Source: Bacillus sp. Marseille-Q1617 (GTDB taxonomy: Bacteria; Bacillota; Bacilli; Bacillales; Bacillaceae_B). From it: a DNA stretch of 64,000 nucleotides. The position numbers and the translations under genes were made by a program. This document shows, one piece after another, positions 24,749 to 32,623 of this stretch. The DNA is taken from positions 782,001 to 846,000 of the forward strand of contig NZ_CAHJXM010000002.1 of assembly GCF_903645295.1 (NCBI RefSeq), in the 5' to 3' direction. The first letter of the stretch is position 1. Each line of letters starts with the position of its first letter. Under the pieces are notes generated by a model, which saw only the letters and a list, made by a program, of their open reading frames with translations, did no database searches and was not told the DNA's origin.

Positions 24749-25609
24749 ATGAACCTGTCAAAAAAAGCAGTCCAGGACAAGGATGTGTATTGTCCTTCTG
24801 AATATGGAAAATTGAAAAAGGTATTGGTGGTTTCACCTCAGAATATGAGAATCACCGAAGTAATCAACGAGACTCAAAAACATTACTTGGAAGATAATAT
24901 CAAAATAGATAAAGCCATCAGGCAGCACGAGGAGTTTGTAAGAATCCTTGAGGAAAACGGAGCCGAAGTGGACCATCTTGAGCCAATGAAAGAATTGAAT
25001 GAGCAGGTATTCACCAGGGATATTGGATTCTGCATTGGGGAAGAATTCATCGTTTCCTCCATGAATACCAGCTTGAGAGAGGGAGAAGTGAAGGTCCTTC
25101 TTCAATGGCTGGAAGAGAACAAGATTCCCCACTCCCATTTGGCAGCTCACTCCATTGAAGGCGGAGATGTACTCGTAGATGGGAAAAATGTATGGGTTGG
25201 AATCAGCGGTCGGACCAATCGTCTTGCGATTCAATCCTTGAAAAAGCTGCTGCCGGAATATACCGTCCATGCTCTTCCTTTAAGAAGCGATATCCTTCAC
25301 TTGGATTGTGTCTTTACGATCATTTCGGAAGAAGCTGCACTCGTATATCCGCCGGCCTTTTCAAATAAAGATCTGGAAAAAATCAAAGAGCACTACAATA
25401 TCATTGAAGTCAGTGAGAGGGAACAGTTCCAGATGGGACCGAATGTACTGGCCATCGGGGATAAAAAGATCATCAGTCTCACTCAGAACAAATTATTGAA
25501 TGATAGAATCAGGGAGAAAGGCTTTACAGTGATCGAAAACGACTTCTCTGAGATCATTAAATCAGGCGGATCCTTCAGATGCTGCACCCTGCCTGTAATA
25601 AGAGAATAA
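24749..25609 (+). CDS. Dimethylarginine dimethylaminohydrolase / amidinotransferase-family protein
   Basis: 286-residue guanidino-modifying enzyme (pentein fold). The N-terminal FTRDIGFCIGEEFIV, the HSIEGGDVLVDGKNVWVG block and the C-terminal catalytic SGGSFRCCTLPVIRE place it with DDAH and the YkgA-like Bacillus proteins. It likely hydrolyses dimethylarginine or a related guanidine to citrulline and an amine; the substrate is unproven. Catalytic His is probably in LHLDCVFT, the nucleophile Cys in the RCC pair. CAGGAGG lies before the ATG. A single gene with its own terminator. Confidence 0.88.
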   Translation: MNLSKKAVQDKDVYCPSEYGKLKKVLVVSPQNMRITEVINETQKHYLEDNIKIDKAIRQHEEFVRILEENGAEVDHLEPMKELNEQVFTRDIGFCIGEEFIVSSMNTSLREGEVKVLLQWLEENKIPHSHLAAHSIEGGDVLVDGKNVWVGISGRTNRLAIQSLKKLLPEYTVHALPLRSDILHLDCVFTIISEEAALVYPPAFSNKDLEKIKEHYNIIEVSEREQFQMGPNVLAIGDKKIISLTQNKLLNDRIREKGFTVIENDFSEIIKSGGSFRCCTLPVIRE

Positions 25610-25614
25610 CATAT

Positions 25615-25660
25615 GGCCCGTCCTGCAATGCTTTAAAGCACTGCGGGACGGGCCTTTGAT
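25615..25660 (+). terminator. Intrinsic terminator after the DDAH-like gene
   Basis: GGCCCGTCC / GGACGGGCC stem extended by tgca / tgcg, loop of about 14, then T-rich sequence. Confidence 0.85.
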
Positions 25661-25681
25661 TTTGTTTGAATGAAGCGCTGG

Positions 25682-25710
25682 TTTACAAACCTTTTACACG
25701 ATTGTATTTT
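25682..25710 (+). promoter_or_regulatory. PhoP-box direct repeats before alkaline phosphatase
   Basis: TTTACA occurs at 25682 and 25693, 11 bp apart, with a weaker TTGTAT at 25702. PhoP of Bacillus binds TTAACA-like hexamers spaced by one helical turn. The repeats lie about 90 bp before a phoA/phoB-type gene, so phosphate-starvation control is likely. Confidence 0.6.
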
Positions 25711-25779
25711 CCTTGAAAAAGGTTCTTCATAATTCTCTACTATTCTAGTAACTGTATTCATAACTTAGGAGGTAGGGAA

Positions 25780-27159
25780 ATGAAAAAGTCTATGAAAAAA
25801 ATCCTGCCATTGGCAGTTGTATCGTCATTAGCAATTGGCAGTGTCATTGGAATGAATCAGGAAAACCCGGAAGTGAAAGCGCAAGACTCTAAAAATGGCA
25901 AAGCCAAGAACGTCATCTTCATGATTGGCGACGGCATGGGTGTTCCTTATACAACAGCTCTTCGTTATATGAATGACAATCCGGAAACACCGGAATTCGA
26001 GAAAACAGCCTTTGATCCTTATCTTGTCGGTCTGCAATCGACTTATCCGGAAGATGAACATGAAAACGTTACTGACTCAGCAGCCGCAGCGACTGCGATG
26101 AGCGGCGGAGTGAAGACGTATAACAATGCGGTAGCTGTTGAAAATGATAAATCCAGAGTGAAAACAGTATTGGAGCAGGCGAAGGAAAACGATATGTCTA
26201 CAGGTATTGTATCAACGTCTCAAATCACGCACGCCACCCCTGCTTCATACGGTGCGCATGATGAACACCGTGATAATGAAAATGAAATTGCCAATGATTA
26301 TTTTGATGAAATGATCAAAGGTGAACATAAGATCGACGTCATGCTTGGCGGGGGGACGGACTTCTTCGAACGTGAAGACCGCAACCTTACGGAAGAATTC
26401 AAGAAAGATGGTTACAGCTATGTGAAGACAGCTGAAGAATTGAAGAATGACGATAACAAACAGATCCTCGGACTTTTTGCCGAGGAAGGAATGGACAAGA
26501 TGATCGACCGCGATGAGAAACAGCCGAGCCTTGCCGATATGACTACATCTGCACTTGATCGTCTGAAAACAGACAAAGACGGGTTCTTCTTGATGGTGGA
26601 AGGAAGCCAGATCGACTGGGCTGGTCATGACAATGATGCGGTCGCGGCCATGAGTGAAATGAGAGATTTTGAAAAAGCATTTGAAGAAGTGCGTGATTTC
26701 GCGAAAGAAAATGGAGAAACATTGGTAGTCGTTACAGCTGACCACTCCACAGGCGGGTTCTCAATCGGTTCAGATGGTGAGTATAACTGGAATCCTGATG
26801 TGATTGATGCAGCAAAGCGCACGCCTGACTTCATGGCAGAAGAAATCGCGAATGGCGCTCCTGTGGAAGACACAATGTCACAATATGTTGATCTGGAACT
26901 GACAAGTGAAGAAATAGCTTCGGTAAAAGAAGCGGCAGCAACAAAGGACAAAGTGGAAATCGACAATGCGATTGAAAAGATCTTCGACAAGCGTTCTGGT
27001 ACAGGCTGGACGACGGACGGACATACAGGGGACGATGTTCCTGTCTATGCATTCGGTCCCCAGAAAGAAAAATTCTCAGGGATGATCGACAATACGAATC
27101 AAGCACAGCTAATCTTCGAGATCTTAAAGAATAAAGGTAAAATCCAAGAAGATAAATAG
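25780..27159 (+). CDS. Alkaline phosphatase, secreted
   Basis: 459-residue PhoA/PhoB-type alkaline phosphatase releasing phosphate from organic esters outside the cell. A Sec signal peptide covers residues 1-34 or so (KK, then LPLAVVSSLAIGSVIG, cleavage near VKA). Metal and catalytic motifs: VIFMIGDGMG, nucleophile Ser in VTDSAAAATAM, HATPASYGAH, MVEGSQIDWAGHDND, VVVTADHSTGG and C-terminal GWTTDGHTGDD. PhoP-type repeats lie upstream and GGAGGT precedes the ATG. A single gene with a strong terminator. Confidence 0.94.
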   Translation: MKKSMKKILPLAVVSSLAIGSVIGMNQENPEVKAQDSKNGKAKNVIFMIGDGMGVPYTTALRYMNDNPETPEFEKTAFDPYLVGLQSTYPEDEHENVTDSAAAATAMSGGVKTYNNAVAVENDKSRVKTVLEQAKENDMSTGIVSTSQITHATPASYGAHDEHRDNENEIANDYFDEMIKGEHKIDVMLGGGTDFFEREDRNLTEEFKKDGYSYVKTAEELKNDDNKQILGLFAEEGMDKMIDRDEKQPSLADMTTSALDRLKTDKDGFFLMVEGSQIDWAGHDNDAVAAMSEMRDFEKAFEEVRDFAKENGETLVVVTADHSTGGFSIGSDGEYNWNPDVIDAAKRTPDFMAEEIANGAPVEDTMSQYVDLELTSEEIASVKEAAATKDKVEIDNAIEKIFDKRSGTGWTTDGHTGDDVPVYAFGPQKEKFSGMIDNTNQAQLIFEILKNKGKIQEDK

Positions 27160-27164
27160 TAGTG

Positions 27165-27200
27165 AAAAAGCCACGCGGATATGCACCGCGTGGCTTTTTC
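27165..27200. terminator. Bidirectional terminator between phosphatase and sspH
   Basis: Perfect 14-bp stem aaaaagccacgcgg / ccgcgtggcttttt with a 7-base loop between two converging genes. Confidence 0.9.
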
Positions 27201-27380
27201 TTAGGATTCTTGCAGATCCGCGATGCTGACTTGCGATCTTTCTTCTAACGGTCCGCGAAGATGAACGACAGCTGTCTGTCCATCCTCCATCACTTCATCG
27301 ATCCAGACAGAAGTGTCTTTATATTTAACCTCTATGTCTGCTGAAGAAGATAAGATTTGCTTCACACGTTTAAGTTCCAT
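27201..27380 (-). CDS. sspH: H-type small acid-soluble spore protein
   Basis: 59-residue SspH-family protein. The start MELKRVKQILSSSADIEVKY and the following VWIDEV, TAVVHLRGPLEE match the H-type SASP family, small proteins packed in the forespore core. AGGAGG lies 9 bases before ATG 27380; the longer open frame upstream is not expected to be used. Forespore (SigF/SigG) expression is expected from the family, but I could not pick a clear promoter. Confidence 0.87.
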   Translation of the reverse strand: MELKRVKQILSSSADIEVKYKDTSVWIDEVMEDGQTAVVHLRGPLEERSQVSIADLQES

Positions 27381-27494
27381 ATGCCATTTCCTCCTGAATA
27401 TCATTTTCCTTTGTTTAGTGTGTCCAACTGCTTCAAGAAAATGCCGGTATACTTTATTTTCTTCAAGAGATTCTAAAGTTGAAAGGGTGATTTC

Positions 27495-27650
27495 ATGAAG
27501 GAAAAAGACCAAATGTCAACGACTGAGGCGAATATGGAAATGAATGAACGCTTTTACGGGAAAGACGAGGAAAAGCAGGACTCTCAAGCACCGACCTACC
27601 TTCAAGGAGGCGGCACCCCGGCAATAAAAATTACCGGAGACGAAAAGTAA
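27495..27650 (+). CDS. Small hydrophilic protein of unknown function
   Basis: 51 residues, MKEKDQMSTTEANMEMNERF to the C-terminal PAIKITGDEK, strongly charged and probably unstructured. GAAAGGGTGA lies 4-5 bases before the ATG and a hairpin terminator follows the stop, which together support a real gene. Not recognised. It is divergent from sspH, so a sporulation link is possible but unproven. Confidence 0.6.
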   Translation: MKEKDQMSTTEANMEMNERFYGKDEEKQDSQAPTYLQGGGTPAIKITGDEK

Positions 27651-27655
27651 AGGAA

Positions 27656-27697
27656 GACCGATTTCAGGATCACAACTGGAATCGGTTTTTTTATGAC
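27656..27697 (+). terminator. Intrinsic terminator
   Basis: Stem accgattyca / tggaatcggt with a 10-base loop followed by seven T, just after the small gene ending at 27650. Confidence 0.75.
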
Positions 27698-27732
27698 GAA
27701 AAAAAGCCACCTTTTATAGGCAGCTCACGTCA

Positions 27733-27873
27733 TCAATCGGTCTTATTCTTTTGATCTTTATTATGTTTGTTGCCTTTGCTGTTATCGCCGTTTGTCAGTT
27801 CAGAAGCAAATTCAGTTGTCCCGCGCTTCGGGGAGTTTTGATTGCTGCTTCCTTTGTTGAATTTTTTGGTCAT
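27733..27873 (-). CDS. Small protein resembling gamma-type spore protein
   Basis: 46 residues, MTKKFNKGSSNQNSPKRG then TTEFASELTNGDNSKGNK, ending in a Lys/Asn tail. The TEFASE motif is the hallmark of gamma-type SASP (SspE) repeats, though the rest is shorter than usual, so this may be a distant or minor spore protein. AGGAGG lies 8 bases before ATG 27873. The assignment is tentative. Confidence 0.5.
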   Translation of the reverse strand: MTKKFNKGSSNQNSPKRGTTEFASELTNGDNSKGNKHNKDQKNKTD

Positions 27874-28045
27874 AAGGCATTCCTCCTTTGTTTGGTGGGG
27901 TTAGTTTTTGAAGGGAGAGTTAAAGTTATGCGTAAAATCAAATTTGCTTGTAGTTTTCCACAACGCTGTCCGAATCCATGCAAAACTAAGCTTTCCGGAT
28001 TAAAAAAACAAAAAATAATCATAGTTTTTTTTTATGGACATAGGT

Positions 28046-28075
28046 TATAATGTAAAGCGTAATGATTACGATTAA
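28046..28075 (+). promoter_or_regulatory. Promoter -10 with Zur box
   Basis: TATAAT at 28046-28051 is followed two bases later by a Zur operator, AAAGCGTAATGATTACGATT; the core CGTAATGATTACG (28058-28070) is a perfect palindrome. It controls the UPF0718/TIGR03943 pair. Binding at the start site would repress when zinc is plentiful. The rest of 27874-28045 shows no supported gene. Confidence 0.82.
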
Positions 28076-28126
28076 TCATCAAAAAGAAAGGATTACGATT
28101 AATCATCAAAAAGAAAGGATTACGAT
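28064..28126 (+). repeat. 27-bp tandem duplication in the Zur leader
   Basis: A 27-bp unit starting with the right half of the Zur box (gattacgattaatcatc, then aaaaagaaag) is present twice exactly (28064-28090, 28091-28117), followed by a third partial copy (gattacgat) that runs into the start codon. Each unit carries one AAGAAAGG ribosome site and one Zur half-site. Confidence 0.88.
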
Positions 28127-29122
28127 ATGAATTCTTTAAGAGGTCTTGGTCAAGACACGTTGGGGATCTTGTTATTTTTGGGGATTATCGCTCTGTTCCT
28201 GGCAGGCGACTTGATTTCAATTCCGGATGCAGTAATGTCATCCTCGTTTGTGAATGTTACGACCATTTTCCTGAGTATTTTGTTAGAAGCCATTCCTTTT
28301 ATCTTAATAGGGGTTTTTGCTTCATCGGTGATTCAGGTATTTGTATCGGAAAGTATGTTGAGAAAATGGATTCCAAAAAGGTATCCATATCTTGCTCTTT
28401 TTCCGGCTGCGATGGTAGGGGCCATTCTTCCAGTCTGTGAGTGTGCAATCGTCCCGGTTGCGAGGCGGCTGATCAAGAAAGGTGTACCGGCACACCTTGC
28501 CATTGTAGTAATGGTGACCGCACCCATATTGAACCCGATCGTGTTCGCATCCACCTATTATGCTTTTCAAAACAATATGACGGTGGTATGGGGAAGAATG
28601 ATTCTCGGATTCATCGCGGCGATTTTGATCGGTGCATTCGTGTACAAGCTATTTGGTAAACAAAACCCATTGATTGAGGAAAAGCATACCCATCATCATG
28701 AGCATCATTACGCCAGCAATGGGAGAATGATGCAAACCATCGTACATGCAAGTGACGAGTTTTTTGATATGGGAAAATATCTTGTCATCGGTGCATTTGT
28801 GGCCGCTGTTTTCCAAACATATCTGGACCGTGAACTATTGGTGGGAATCGGCTCCAATGATGTGGCCGGACCGGCTGTGATGATGGCATTTGCATATATT
28901 GTTTCCCTATGCTCGGAAGCGGATGCGTTTGTGGCTTCATCGTTTGGCAGTCTGTTTACAACCTCATCACTTCTGGCGTTCCTGGTTTATGGGCCTATGA
29001 TTGACTTTAAGAACACACTGCTGATGCTTGCTTATTTCAATAAAAGGTTCGTTCTCACATTTATAGGAATTGTCACGATTGCTGTTTATATCTGTACATT
29101 CATTTTTGGGATGCTGGTGTAA
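28127..29122 (+). CDS. UPF0718 family permease (YcgR-like)
   Basis: 331-residue integral membrane protein of the DUF318/UPF0718 permease family with about eight hydrophobic segments in two halves (IGVFASSVIQVFVSE...VPVARRLIKKGVPAHLAIVVM; VASSFGSLFTTSSLLAFLVYGPMIDFK). A cytoplasmic-type loop near residues 185-195 is histidine rich (KHTHHHEHHY), suggesting metal binding. The family is thought to export or move small solutes; the substrate is unknown. The Zur box upstream ties it to zinc starvation. The partner TIGR03943 gene follows after 13 bp. Confidence 0.87.
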   Translation: MNSLRGLGQDTLGILLFLGIIALFLAGDLISIPDAVMSSSFVNVTTIFLSILLEAIPFILIGVFASSVIQVFVSESMLRKWIPKRYPYLALFPAAMVGAILPVCECAIVPVARRLIKKGVPAHLAIVVMVTAPILNPIVFASTYYAFQNNMTVVWGRMILGFIAAILIGAFVYKLFGKQNPLIEEKHTHHHEHHYASNGRMMQTIVHASDEFFDMGKYLVIGAFVAAVFQTYLDRELLVGIGSNDVAGPAVMMAFAYIVSLCSEADAFVASSFGSLFTTSSLLAFLVYGPMIDFKNTLLMLAYFNKRFVLTFIGIVTIAVYICTFIFGMLV

Positions 29123-29135
29123 AGGAGGGGACCAT

Positions 29136-30041
29136 TTGAAATCATCTGAACAATTTCACACATACATAAGGGGCATTATCTTAATCGGTTACGCGCTCTT
29201 GGTATTAAAGCTTTTCCTGACGTTCAATCTGCAAAATTTCGTCGCACCAAAGATGCATATCTATATGTATTTCTCGCTGGGCGTATTCCTTGTGCTTGGT
29301 GTGATCCAGATCATCCGGGGTACATCGTCTAAAGGAAAAGCTCATCATTGTGACTGTGAAGGACATGAGCTTCCAAAGGGATTCCTGCGTTCGACGATTG
29401 TCTATTCGCTTTTCGTGTTTCCGATTGTGCTCGGTTTTCTGCTGCCGGATAATTTACTGGACAGCTCGGTTGCTGCCAAAAGGGGAGTCAAGGTGGGGAA
29501 CAGTTTATTTACCACACCTCCCAATTCAGGAGAAGAGCAGCCTGATGCAAGTCAAGTGGAAGAGAAGGAGCCAAAGGGGCATACAGTTGAACCGACGCTT
29601 GGTTCATACGAGGAGTTCCCCGTGGAAAAAGACTTTGATAAACTGAAAGAACTTCTTGGGAAACAAGAAAAGATCATTGTCCGGGATGAGCAGTATATTC
29701 AAACCTTAAGTGTGGTGGATGAAAATCTGGATCAATACGCCGGCAAGGAAATTCAGTTGACTGGCTTTGTGTACAAGGATGAAGGGTTTGCGCAGGATGA
29801 AATTGTTGTATCCCGCTTTACCGTTACTTGTTGTGTAGCTGATGCCTCTGTGTATGGGATACTTGCCAGGGATGAAGAACTTGGTAAATTAGAGCCTGAC
29901 ACATGGATTAATATTAGCGGCATCATAGGCAAAACCGACTTCAATGGATCCCAGATGCCTGTGATTAAAAATCCCGTATTTGAAAAGATTGATCCACCGG
30001 ATAATCCTTACGTGGAGGAATTTTTCATCAAGATTGAGTAG
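29136..30041 (+). CDS. TIGR03943 family membrane/secreted protein (YcgQ-like)
   Basis: 301-residue protein with three to four N-terminal membrane segments, a His/Cys loop (KAHHCDCEGHELP) and a long exposed C-terminal domain with the family motif VVSRFTVTCCVADASVYGI near residue 230. TIGR03943/UPF0703 proteins almost always accompany UPF0718 permeases, as here. AAAGGAGGGG lies before TTG 29136, which is chosen over an upstream start inside the permease gene. Function is unknown, and zinc-starvation control is inferred from the operon's Zur box. Confidence 0.87.
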   Translation: MKSSEQFHTYIRGIILIGYALLVLKLFLTFNLQNFVAPKMHIYMYFSLGVFLVLGVIQIIRGTSSKGKAHHCDCEGHELPKGFLRSTIVYSLFVFPIVLGFLLPDNLLDSSVAAKRGVKVGNSLFTTPPNSGEEQPDASQVEEKEPKGHTVEPTLGSYEEFPVEKDFDKLKELLGKQEKIIVRDEQYIQTLSVVDENLDQYAGKEIQLTGFVYKDEGFAQDEIVVSRFTVTCCVADASVYGILARDEELGKLEPDTWINISGIIGKTDFNGSQMPVIKNPVFEKIDPPDNPYVEEFFIKIE

Positions 30042-30048
30042 TTTTACA

Positions 30049-30087
30049 GAACCCCTGCCCTTCTGTATATAAAAGGGCAGGGGTTAT
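30049..30087 (+). terminator. Hairpin terminator between the zinc operons
   Basis: Stem aacccctgccctt / aagggcaggggtt with a 10-base loop right after the TIGR03943 gene; the T tail is weak. Confidence 0.65.
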
Positions 30088-30089
30088 AC

Positions 30090-30120
30090 TATAATGTATA
30101 AATCGTAATGATTTCGTTTT
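30090..30120 (+). promoter_or_regulatory. Second promoter -10 with Zur box
   Basis: TATAAT at 30090-30095, then AAATCGTAATGATTTCGTTTT, a Zur operator with one imperfect half. The spacing of -10 and operator nearly copies the first Zur promoter at 28046. It controls the FAD monooxygenase-like and CobW-like genes. Confidence 0.75.
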
Positions 30121-30142
30121 ATGAGTGTAAGGAGGCTTCCTA

Positions 30143-31294
30143 ATGTTTGAATGTATCATTGCAGGCGGCGGTATTCATGGCTGCACCATTGCGAATTATC
30201 TGGTTAAGAAGAAAAAGATTCCGGTTAATCAAATATGCGTAATAGATCCACATCGTGAGCCTTTAGCCAAATGGAAGCTATTGACGCAGAGGATAGAGAT
30301 GCCATATCTTCGTTCCCCTGCAGTGCATCATCTTGACCTCAATCCATTTAGTTTGCATTCATTCAAAGAAAAGAACAAAGCTTCCTTCTTTGGATATTAT
30401 AAACGTCCTTCGCTTGACTTGTTCAATAAGCATAGTGAGCATGTCTTGGAAGAGATTGAGATCCAGAAGGCATGGAAGCAAGGCTATGTTGAGAAGGTGA
30501 GTAGAAAGAAAAGAACTTGGGAGGTTCAGCTTGATTCCGGTGACATCATCATGGGGAGGAATTTAATCATTGCTACCGGCATGAATAATAGGCTGTCTTA
30601 TCCAGGCTGGGGCGAGGAGCTTGTAAAAGAACTTCCAAACCAGGCAGGTCATGTTTTTCAAGATAAGCTTCCATTCATAAAGGCTCCTATAGCGGTAATA
30701 GGCGGGGGAATATCAGCAGCCCATCTTGTCGTTAAGCTTAGTAAAGCGTTCAAAGGCGGACTTTGTCAAATCTCACGCCACCCATACAGGGTAAAGGACT
30801 TTGATAGTGACCCGGGCTGGCTTGGCCCCAAGAATATGAATGCCTATCAAAAGCTTTCATCTTTTACAGAAAGACGAGAAGTTATACAAAAAGCAAGACA
30901 CAAAGGATCGATGCCAAGAGAATTGGTGAATCGGCTAAGGTGGCTGCAAAAGGAACATGCCTTCACCTTTATCCAAGATGAAGTAGAGTCATGGGAAAAA
31001 GATTCTGACGGAATCAGGCTGAAACTGATGGCGGCAAAAGATATGACCGTGCAAACGGTCCTTTTTGCCACTGGATTTTCCCCGGACACAATGAGGGTGG
31101 AATGGCTGGAGGATCTTATTAAACAAGAAAAACTGACTTGTGCCAATTGCGGCTTTCCGGTTGTGAAAGAGAACTTGGAGTGGTGTGATCATTTATTTGT
31201 GTCAGGCCCCCTTGCCGAACTTGAAATAGGTCCGGCTGCCCGGAATATCTCAGGGGCAAGAAAAGCAGCACAGCGTATAGCAGACAGTTTATAA
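30143..31294 (+). CDS. FAD/NAD(P)-binding protein, lysine/ornithine monooxygenase-like
   Basis: 383-residue flavoprotein. The FAD motif [16 protein letters not shown] is at residues 4-19, the NAD(P) motif [17 protein letters not shown] near 186, and [10 protein letters not shown] near 307 is an ATG-type motif. A zinc-finger-like CANCGF occurs near the end. It resembles the SidA/IucD/PvdA and YpdA-like two-dinucleotide flavoproteins, but is not a standard IucD. A Zur box upstream and a CobW gene downstream put it in the zinc response. The reaction is unknown. AAGGAGG precedes the ATG. Confidence 0.82.
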   Translation: MFECIIAGGGIHGCTIANYLVKKKKIPVNQICVIDPHREPLAKWKLLTQRIEMPYLRSPAVHHLDLNPFSLHSFKEKNKASFFGYYKRPSLDLFNKHSEHVLEEIEIQKAWKQGYVEKVSRKKRTWEVQLDSGDIIMGRNLIIATGMNNRLSYPGWGEELVKELPNQAGHVFQDKLPFIKAPIAVIGGGISAAHLVVKLSKAFKGGLCQISRHPYRVKDFDSDPGWLGPKNMNAYQKLSSFTERREVIQKARHKGSMPRELVNRLRWLQKEHAFTFIQDEVESWEKDSDGIRLKLMAAKDMTVQTVLFATGFSPDTMRVEWLEDLIKQEKLTCANCGFPVVKENLEWCDHLFVSGPLAELEIGPAARNISGARKAAQRIADSL

Positions 31295-31311
31295 AAAGGA
31301 GATTGGTTTCA

Positions 31312-32495
31312 TTGAAAGTACCAGTAACAGTATTAAGCGGCTATTTGGGATCTGGGAAGACAACATTGCTTAATCACATCTTACACAACAAAGAAGATAA
31401 GAAAATCGCAGTGATTGTGAACGATATGAGCGAAGTCAATATTGATGCAGCCCTCGTTAAGGACGCAGGTTTTTCACGGACAGAGGAAAAGCTTGTAGAA
31501 CTGCAAAATGGCTGCATATGCTGCACGTTGAGGGAAGATTTATATTAGTCGAAGTAAATCGTTTGGTGGAACAGGGAGATATTGATTATATCGTTATTGA
31601 ATCCACCGGTATATCGGAACCGATTCCCGTTGCGCAGACATTTACTTATCGTGATGATGATACCGGAGTGGATCTAACCGGTAAAACTCGGTTAGATACC
31701 ATGGTAACAGTAGTGGATGCCAATCGATTTTGGCATGATTTTGCCAGTGGTGAAACATTATTGGACTGCAAGCTGGCAGCAAGCGGGGAAGATCATCGAG
31801 AAGTGGTTGATTTATTGATCGATCAAATTGAATTTGCCAATGTCATTCTTTTGAATAAGATTGATTTGGTGAAAGAAAAAGATGTATCCGAATTAAAAGC
31901 GGTTCTGCGGAAGCTTAATGCTGATGCGAATATAATCGAAACCTCTCATTCAAATGTTGACTTGGAAGAGGTTCTTTCTACAAGATTGTTTGATTTTGAG
32001 AAAGCCAGTCAAAGCGCTGGTTGGATCAAGGAGCTGCTGGAAGAGCACATTCCTGAAACCGAGGAATATGGGATATCCTCTTTTGTATACCGCAGAAATA
32101 AACCCTTTCACCCGGAACGCTTTATGAAGTGGATGGAAGAATGGCCGGTGGAGGTCGTCCGTGCAAAAGGCTTCTTCTGGCTGGCCAGCCGTAATCATAT
32201 GACCGGTCTTCTTTCACAAGCGGGACCGTCGATTACCATACAAGGTGCAGGGGAATGGATCGCTGCGTATCCTGATGATGAAATAGCTCAGATTCTAAAA
32301 GAAGAAAAAGAGTTGGCTGCAAAATGGGATCCTGATTTTGGGGACCGGATGAGTGAAATCGTACTAATAGGCATAAAAATGAAACGGGAAGAAATGGAAC
32401 GGTCCCTGGATAAATGTTTGTTGACTGAAGAAGAGATGATGATGGATTGGAGTTCATTCCGCGACCCAATTCCTCCTTTTACGATAACCGAGTAA
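31312..32495 (+). pseudogene. CobW/YciC family zinc metallochaperone GTPase, frameshifted
   Basis: Reading starts at TTG 31312 (AAAAGGAG upstream) and gives [20 protein letters not shown] (Walker A) and the metal motif [11 protein letters not shown], then stops at 31548. The remainder ([19 protein letters not shown], GTPase motif LLNKIDL, C-terminal CobW_C domain) continues in another frame to 32495. A duplicated TA in gatttaTAttagtc (31541-31544) explains the break; removing two bases restores TLREDL-LVEVNRL. YciC homologues are Zur targets that deliver zinc in starvation. Either a natural pseudogene or a sequencing error. Confidence 0.85.
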
Positions 32496-32623
32496 CACGA
32501 AAAAGCCTGATCCTCTTGGAGGGTTGGGGTTTCTTGCATATGAGTAAAAACTACCGAAATGGCCGGTTAAAAAGGTTTTATTTAGAGTCGTGAAGAAAAG
32601 GATTAGTACAGAGGAGGGGTGTT

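Noticed and set aside
27929..28051. Cysteine-containing 40-codon ORF (MRKIKFACSFPQ...) on the plus strand
   Set aside because: It has a fair ribosome site but overlaps the -10 of the Zur promoter, ends in a chance-looking hydrophobic tail and has no terminator or recognised family.
31518..32495. Second half of the CobW-like gene as an independent gene
   Set aside because: It starts inside the reading of the first half, has no ribosome site, and the two halves join into one family-length protein after removing two bases.
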